Positions 5,584 to 7,353 of a DNA stretch of 7,353 bases are shown piece after piece. Each line of letters begins with the position of its first letter. Position 1 is the first letter of the stretch. A model generated the notes under the pieces. That model had not been told where the DNA came from. It saw nothing but the letters and a program-made list of their open reading frames with translations, and did not search any database. The DNA is taken from contig JBNKLQ010000296.1 in NCBI GenBank assembly GCA_050292445.1, positions 1 to 7,353 of the forward strand. Reading direction: 5' to 3'. The stretch comes from Leptofilum sp050292445 (GTDB taxonomy: Bacteria > Chloroflexota > Anaerolineae > Promineifilales > Promineifilaceae). The position numbers were made by a program, and so were the translations under genes.

Positions 5584-6346
5584 CGCCGCTTTTGGCCTGC
5601 GGATGCGTGGGCTGGACCGGCCCACCATTCGGCAGCGGGTGATAGAGGCGTTAACGGCCGTGCAGCTACCCAACTTTGCCGCCCGTTGGCCCGATCAGCT
5701 TTCTGGCGGGCAGCGGCAGCGGGTGGCCCTGGCCCGCGCCCTGGTCGTCCGGCCTAAACTGCTGCTGCTGGACGAACCTTTGAGTAACTTGGATCGAGAG
5801 CTGCGAGAGGAACTGCGCGAGATGATTCGCAAGCTGCAAAAACAGGCGGGCATCACCACTCTGTTTGTCACCCATGACCAAGCCGAAGCGGTGGCCATTG
5901 CCGACCGGGTGGCGCTTTTGCTGGACGGCCGTATTCGCCAGGTTGGTTCGCCGCGAGACTTTTACGAAAGCCCGGCCGACGAACAGGTGGCGCGCTTCTT
6001 TGGCGGCGTCAATTTCCTGCGCGGTACCAAACAGGGCCATCACGTGCAAACCGATGTGGGGCTGCTGGAAGTGGCCCAGGCTGACCTGCCGGACGGGGAG
6101 GTGCTGCTCACCATCCGGCCAGAGGCGATTGAAATTAGCGCGAACGGGCACAACAACCTGCCCGCTCAAGTATGGTCATACAGCTATCGCGGTCTGGTAG
6201 CCCAATGCACCGCTGGCATTCACAACGTCGAACTTCAGGTCATCGCTTCACCCTTTCATACGTATCAAGAGGGTGAGCCAGTTGTTTTGGACCTGCCGCG
6301 CGAGCGAATTTGTTTGTTACCCGGCGGGCAAACCGAGTCAATATGA
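5582..6346 (+). pseudogene. ABC transporter ATPase with TOBE domain, N-terminus missing (PotA/FbpC/CysA type)
   Basis: Homology starts abruptly at AAFGLRMRGLD (from about 5585). The signature LSGGQRQRVALARAL (from 5699), Walker B LLLLDE with D-loop SNLD (5759-5794) and the H-loop histidine in FVTHDQ (H at 5873-5875) are all intact. A TOBE-like C-terminal region follows, from about VARFFGGVNFLRG through LLTIRPEAIEI to RICLLPGG. Walker A and the Q-loop, normally in the roughly 100 residues before this point, are absent, and no in-frame ATG with a ribosome binding site exists; the longest frame opens at a TTG (5561) inside the permease remnant. Intact relatives are about 350 residues and energise iron, polyamine, sulfate or molybdate importers. 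As written it could not bind ATP normally. The stop overlaps the next gene's start by 4 bp. Confidence 0.75.
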
Positions 6347-6834
6347 CGAATGAACGCACGCCTCTGTGGCCTATCGCCCTCTGCCGCATGTTGATCGGGG
6401 TCTTGTGGCTGTTCTCCTTACGCTGGAAATTGCCGCCCGATTTTGCGCCGGAGGTGGGACGAGGCTTGATGGATTGGTTGCAGTTGGAGGTACAGCACGC
6501 GGCATTTGGGGGTTACGGCCGTTTCATCCAAACCGTCGTCATCCCCAACTTCACCCTCTTTGCCTGGTTGATTTTCCTGGGCGAACTGGCAACCGGCCTG
6601 TCGTTACTCACCGGCACTTTCACCCGCCTGGGAGCGCTATTGGGGCTGCTCATGTCCCTCAACCTGGGCATCGGCCTGCTAGAAGTGCCGGGCGAATGGC
6701 CCTGGTCTTACGTGATGCTGGCCATGTGGCATGGCGTCTTTCTAATAACAGGGGCTGGCCGGGTGCTAGGCGTGGATGTCTGGCTGCACAAGAGGCTCAC
6801 AGGACGCAGATTTTTCTCTTTTGTCTCTGTGTAG
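6343..6834 (+). CDS. DoxX-family integral membrane protein, first of two tandem paralogues
   Basis: The 163-residue protein has four predicted membrane segments (about residues 12-26, 67-88, 94-113 and 121-138), the usual DoxX layout. Typical landmarks are the first helix with a following basic residue (LIGVLWLFSLRWK), FLGELATGLSLLTGTFTRLGALLG (78-101) and WPWSYVMLAMWHGVFLITGAGRVLGVDVWL (119-148). DoxX proteins are linked to quinone or thiosulfate redox chemistry in some species, but most are uncharacterised. The ATG at 6343 overlaps the ATPase stop (ATGA), suggesting translational coupling in a former operon; an in-frame TTG at 6310 is less likely. The final residues (about RFFSFVSV) and the TAG stop are encoded by the start of a CTCTGTG array, so the native C-terminus may have been replaced. 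Confidence 0.8.
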   Translation: MTNERTPLWPIALCRMLIGVLWLFSLRWKLPPDFAPEVGRGLMDWLQLEVQHAAFGGYGRFIQTVVIPNFTLFAWLIFLGELATGLSLLTGTFTRLGALLGLLMSLNLGIGLLEVPGEWPWSYVMLAMWHGVFLITGAGRVLGVDVWLHKRLTGRRFFSFVSV

Positions 6835-6862
6835 CTCTGTGTCTCCTCTGTGCAGCTCTGTG
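6825..6862 (+). repeat. array of four CTCTGTG units at 10-11-bp spacing
   Basis: CTCTGTG occurs exactly at 6825, 6835, 6846 and 6856, giving spacings of 10, 11 and 10 bp, close to one helical turn. The first unit contains the last codons of the upstream DoxX gene, whose TAG (6832-6834) directly follows it. The array fills most of the 49-bp gap before the second DoxX gene. Confidence 0.8.
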
Positions 6863-6873
6863 TAACTTTTTTC

Positions 6874-6878
6874 GGAGG
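6874..6878 (+). promoter_or_regulatory. Shine-Dalgarno site for the second DoxX gene
   Basis: GGAGG lies 5 nt before the ATG at 6884. It confirms that start and shows that the second DoxX gene is translated independently, unlike the first, which overlaps its upstream neighbour. Confidence 0.85.
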
Positions 6879-6883
6879 TCAAA

Positions 6884-7353
6884 ATGTTCCCTAATGATAG
6901 TCAAAGTCTACGCCGTGTTGTCGCCCTGTTGCGCATCACGCTGGGACTGCTTATCCTGTTTACCTGGTACGACAATTTGCAAAAAGGCGTCTACACGGCC
7001 GATGGCATCACCGGCCTCTTTAACTACATCTTCAACGACAACGGCGGTGGTCCTGCCTTCTACCAATCCATCATCCAAAACAGTATTCTCCAGGCACCTG
7101 GCGCTTTTGCCGTTTTCCAAATGGTGGGCGAATTTTTATTGGGGCTGGGATTACTCGTGGGCGGCCTGACGCCTCTGGCCGGAGCAGGGGCCGCCCTCTT
7201 TTTCTTTAACCTTTTCCTGGCCTACTTGGGCGGCAATGAATGGATCTGGACTTACGTTCTGCTCACCATGGCGGCGCTCACCGTCACCCTAACTCGTTCC
7301 GGGCGGGCCTTGGGCCTGGACCAACTGCTGCTGGCCCGGCGCGGTAAACCACC
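6884..7353 (+). CDS. DoxX-family integral membrane protein, second paralogue, runs off right edge
   Basis: The frame is open from the ATG at 6884 to the window end (156 codons plus two bases); I translated it by hand. It aligns along its length with the preceding gene: LRITLGLLILFTWYDNL matches the first helix, FQMVGEFLLGLGLLVGGLTPLAGAGAAL (78-105) matches the FLGELATG helix-turn-helix region, and WIWTYVLLTMAALTVTLTRSGRALGLDQLLL (120-150) matches the last helix and tail. A glycine-rich loop after the first helix (YIFNDNGGGPAFYQ, 48-61) is specific to this copy. By comparison with its neighbour it is nearly complete, with only a few residues missing. Tandem paralogous membrane proteins often form hetero-oligomers; that is inference. 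Confidence 0.82.
   Translation, partial: MFPNDSQSLRRVVALLRITLGLLILFTWYDNLQKGVYTADGITGLFNYIFNDNGGGPAFYQSIIQNSILQAPGAFAVFQMVGEFLLGLGLLVGGLTPLAGAGAALFFFNLFLAYLGGNEWIWTYVLLTMAALTVTLTRSGRALGLDQLLLARRGKP

Larger units (their letters stand above)
373..6522. repeat. dispersed palindromic octamer ACGGCCGT, 16 exact copies
   Basis: Exact copies start at 373, 905, 1337, 1781, 2048, 2183, 2477, 3035, 4076, 5075, 5118, 5328, 5518, 5654, 5925 and 6515. With equal base frequencies about 0.11 copies would be expected in this length, and GC bias raises that only slightly. All copies lie in coding sequence or the ABC remnants. Twelve fall in the phase ACG-GCC-GTN (Thr-Ala-Val), three read as x-Gly-Arg, and the one at 5075 reads Leu-Arg-Pro. 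Near-copies also occur, for example ACGGCCGA at 4411 and 4731. Confidence 0.9.

Noticed and set aside
5449..5757. A 102-residue complete permease or novel protein
   Set aside because: Only about the first 44 residues resemble a permease; the remainder is an out-of-frame reading of the ABC ATPase, whose homology lies in the neighbouring frame.
5666..6169. 167-codon minus-strand frame
   Set aside because: It is the shadow of the ABC ATPase, whose signature, Walker B and H-loop motifs are unmistakable on the plus strand.
6366..7169. 267-codon plus-strand frame spanning both DoxX genes
   Set aside because: It is an alternate frame over two clear DoxX genes with a supported start each; its translation is not membrane-like and crosses the intergenic array.
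2531..7353. A single sulfur-oxidation operon linking YeeE and DoxX
   Set aside because: Unrelated genes, repeat-filled gaps and broken ABC genes lie between them, and no Sox, rhodanese or TusA gene is present; the link is only thematic.

Overview
The window looks like ordinary chromosomal DNA from a moderately GC-rich, free-living bacterium. The encoded set is a menaquinone-type prenyltransferase, a GT-C glycosyltransferase, a lipoprotein, a YeeE/YedE transporter, a B12-type radical SAM protein, a methyltransferase, pieces of ABC transporters and two DoxX-like proteins. No single gene fixes the phylum. The weak or absent Shine-Dalgarno sites on many genes, the intergenic short tandem repeats and the very frequent palindrome ACGGCCGT fit my impression of uncultured Chloroflexota (Anaerolineae/Ardenticatenia-like) genomes. 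That assignment is inference. A deeply branching Gram-negative phylum cannot be excluded.

Layout, left to right. Positions 542-1 (minus strand) hold the N-terminal 180 residues of MenA, running off the left edge. A 149-bp divergent promoter region (543-691) separates it from a plus-strand run of genes. These are a GT-C membrane glycosyltransferase (692-2113), a small PKD-like lipoprotein with a strong ribosome binding site (2153-2515), a YeeE/YedE sulfur-compound transporter with three conserved cysteines (2531-3550) and a B12-binding radical SAM protein that stops about a third of the way into its catalytic barrel (3607-4506). A 170-bp repeat-bearing spacer follows, then a class I SAM methyltransferase (4677-5429). 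At 5449-6346 the first ~44 residues of an amino-acid-type ABC permease are joined, out of frame, to an ABC ATPase lacking its Walker A and Q-loop region. Two paralogous DoxX-like membrane proteins close the window (6343-6834, and 6884 to the right edge).

The coding content is mostly housekeeping or accessory membrane functions and does not form one obvious pathway. MenA supplies quinone. YeeE (thiosulfate-type uptake) and DoxX-family proteins could both touch sulfur and quinone redox chemistry, but they are not adjacent and the link is weak.

The unusual content is in the DNA itself. (1) ACGGCCGT occurs 16 times, 12 of them in the one reading phase that encodes Thr-Ala-Val. (2) Three arrays of exactly four 7-bp units occur. 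One lies inside the glycosyltransferase gene. The other two are of related sequence, lie in opposite orientation on either side of the methyltransferase, and put stop codons in all three frames. (3) Two further arrays have units spaced 10-11 bp, about one helical turn. (4) Several arrays run into the 3' ends of genes and supply the stop codon. (5) The ABC permease/ATPase junction is a clear deletion scar or an assembly misjoin.
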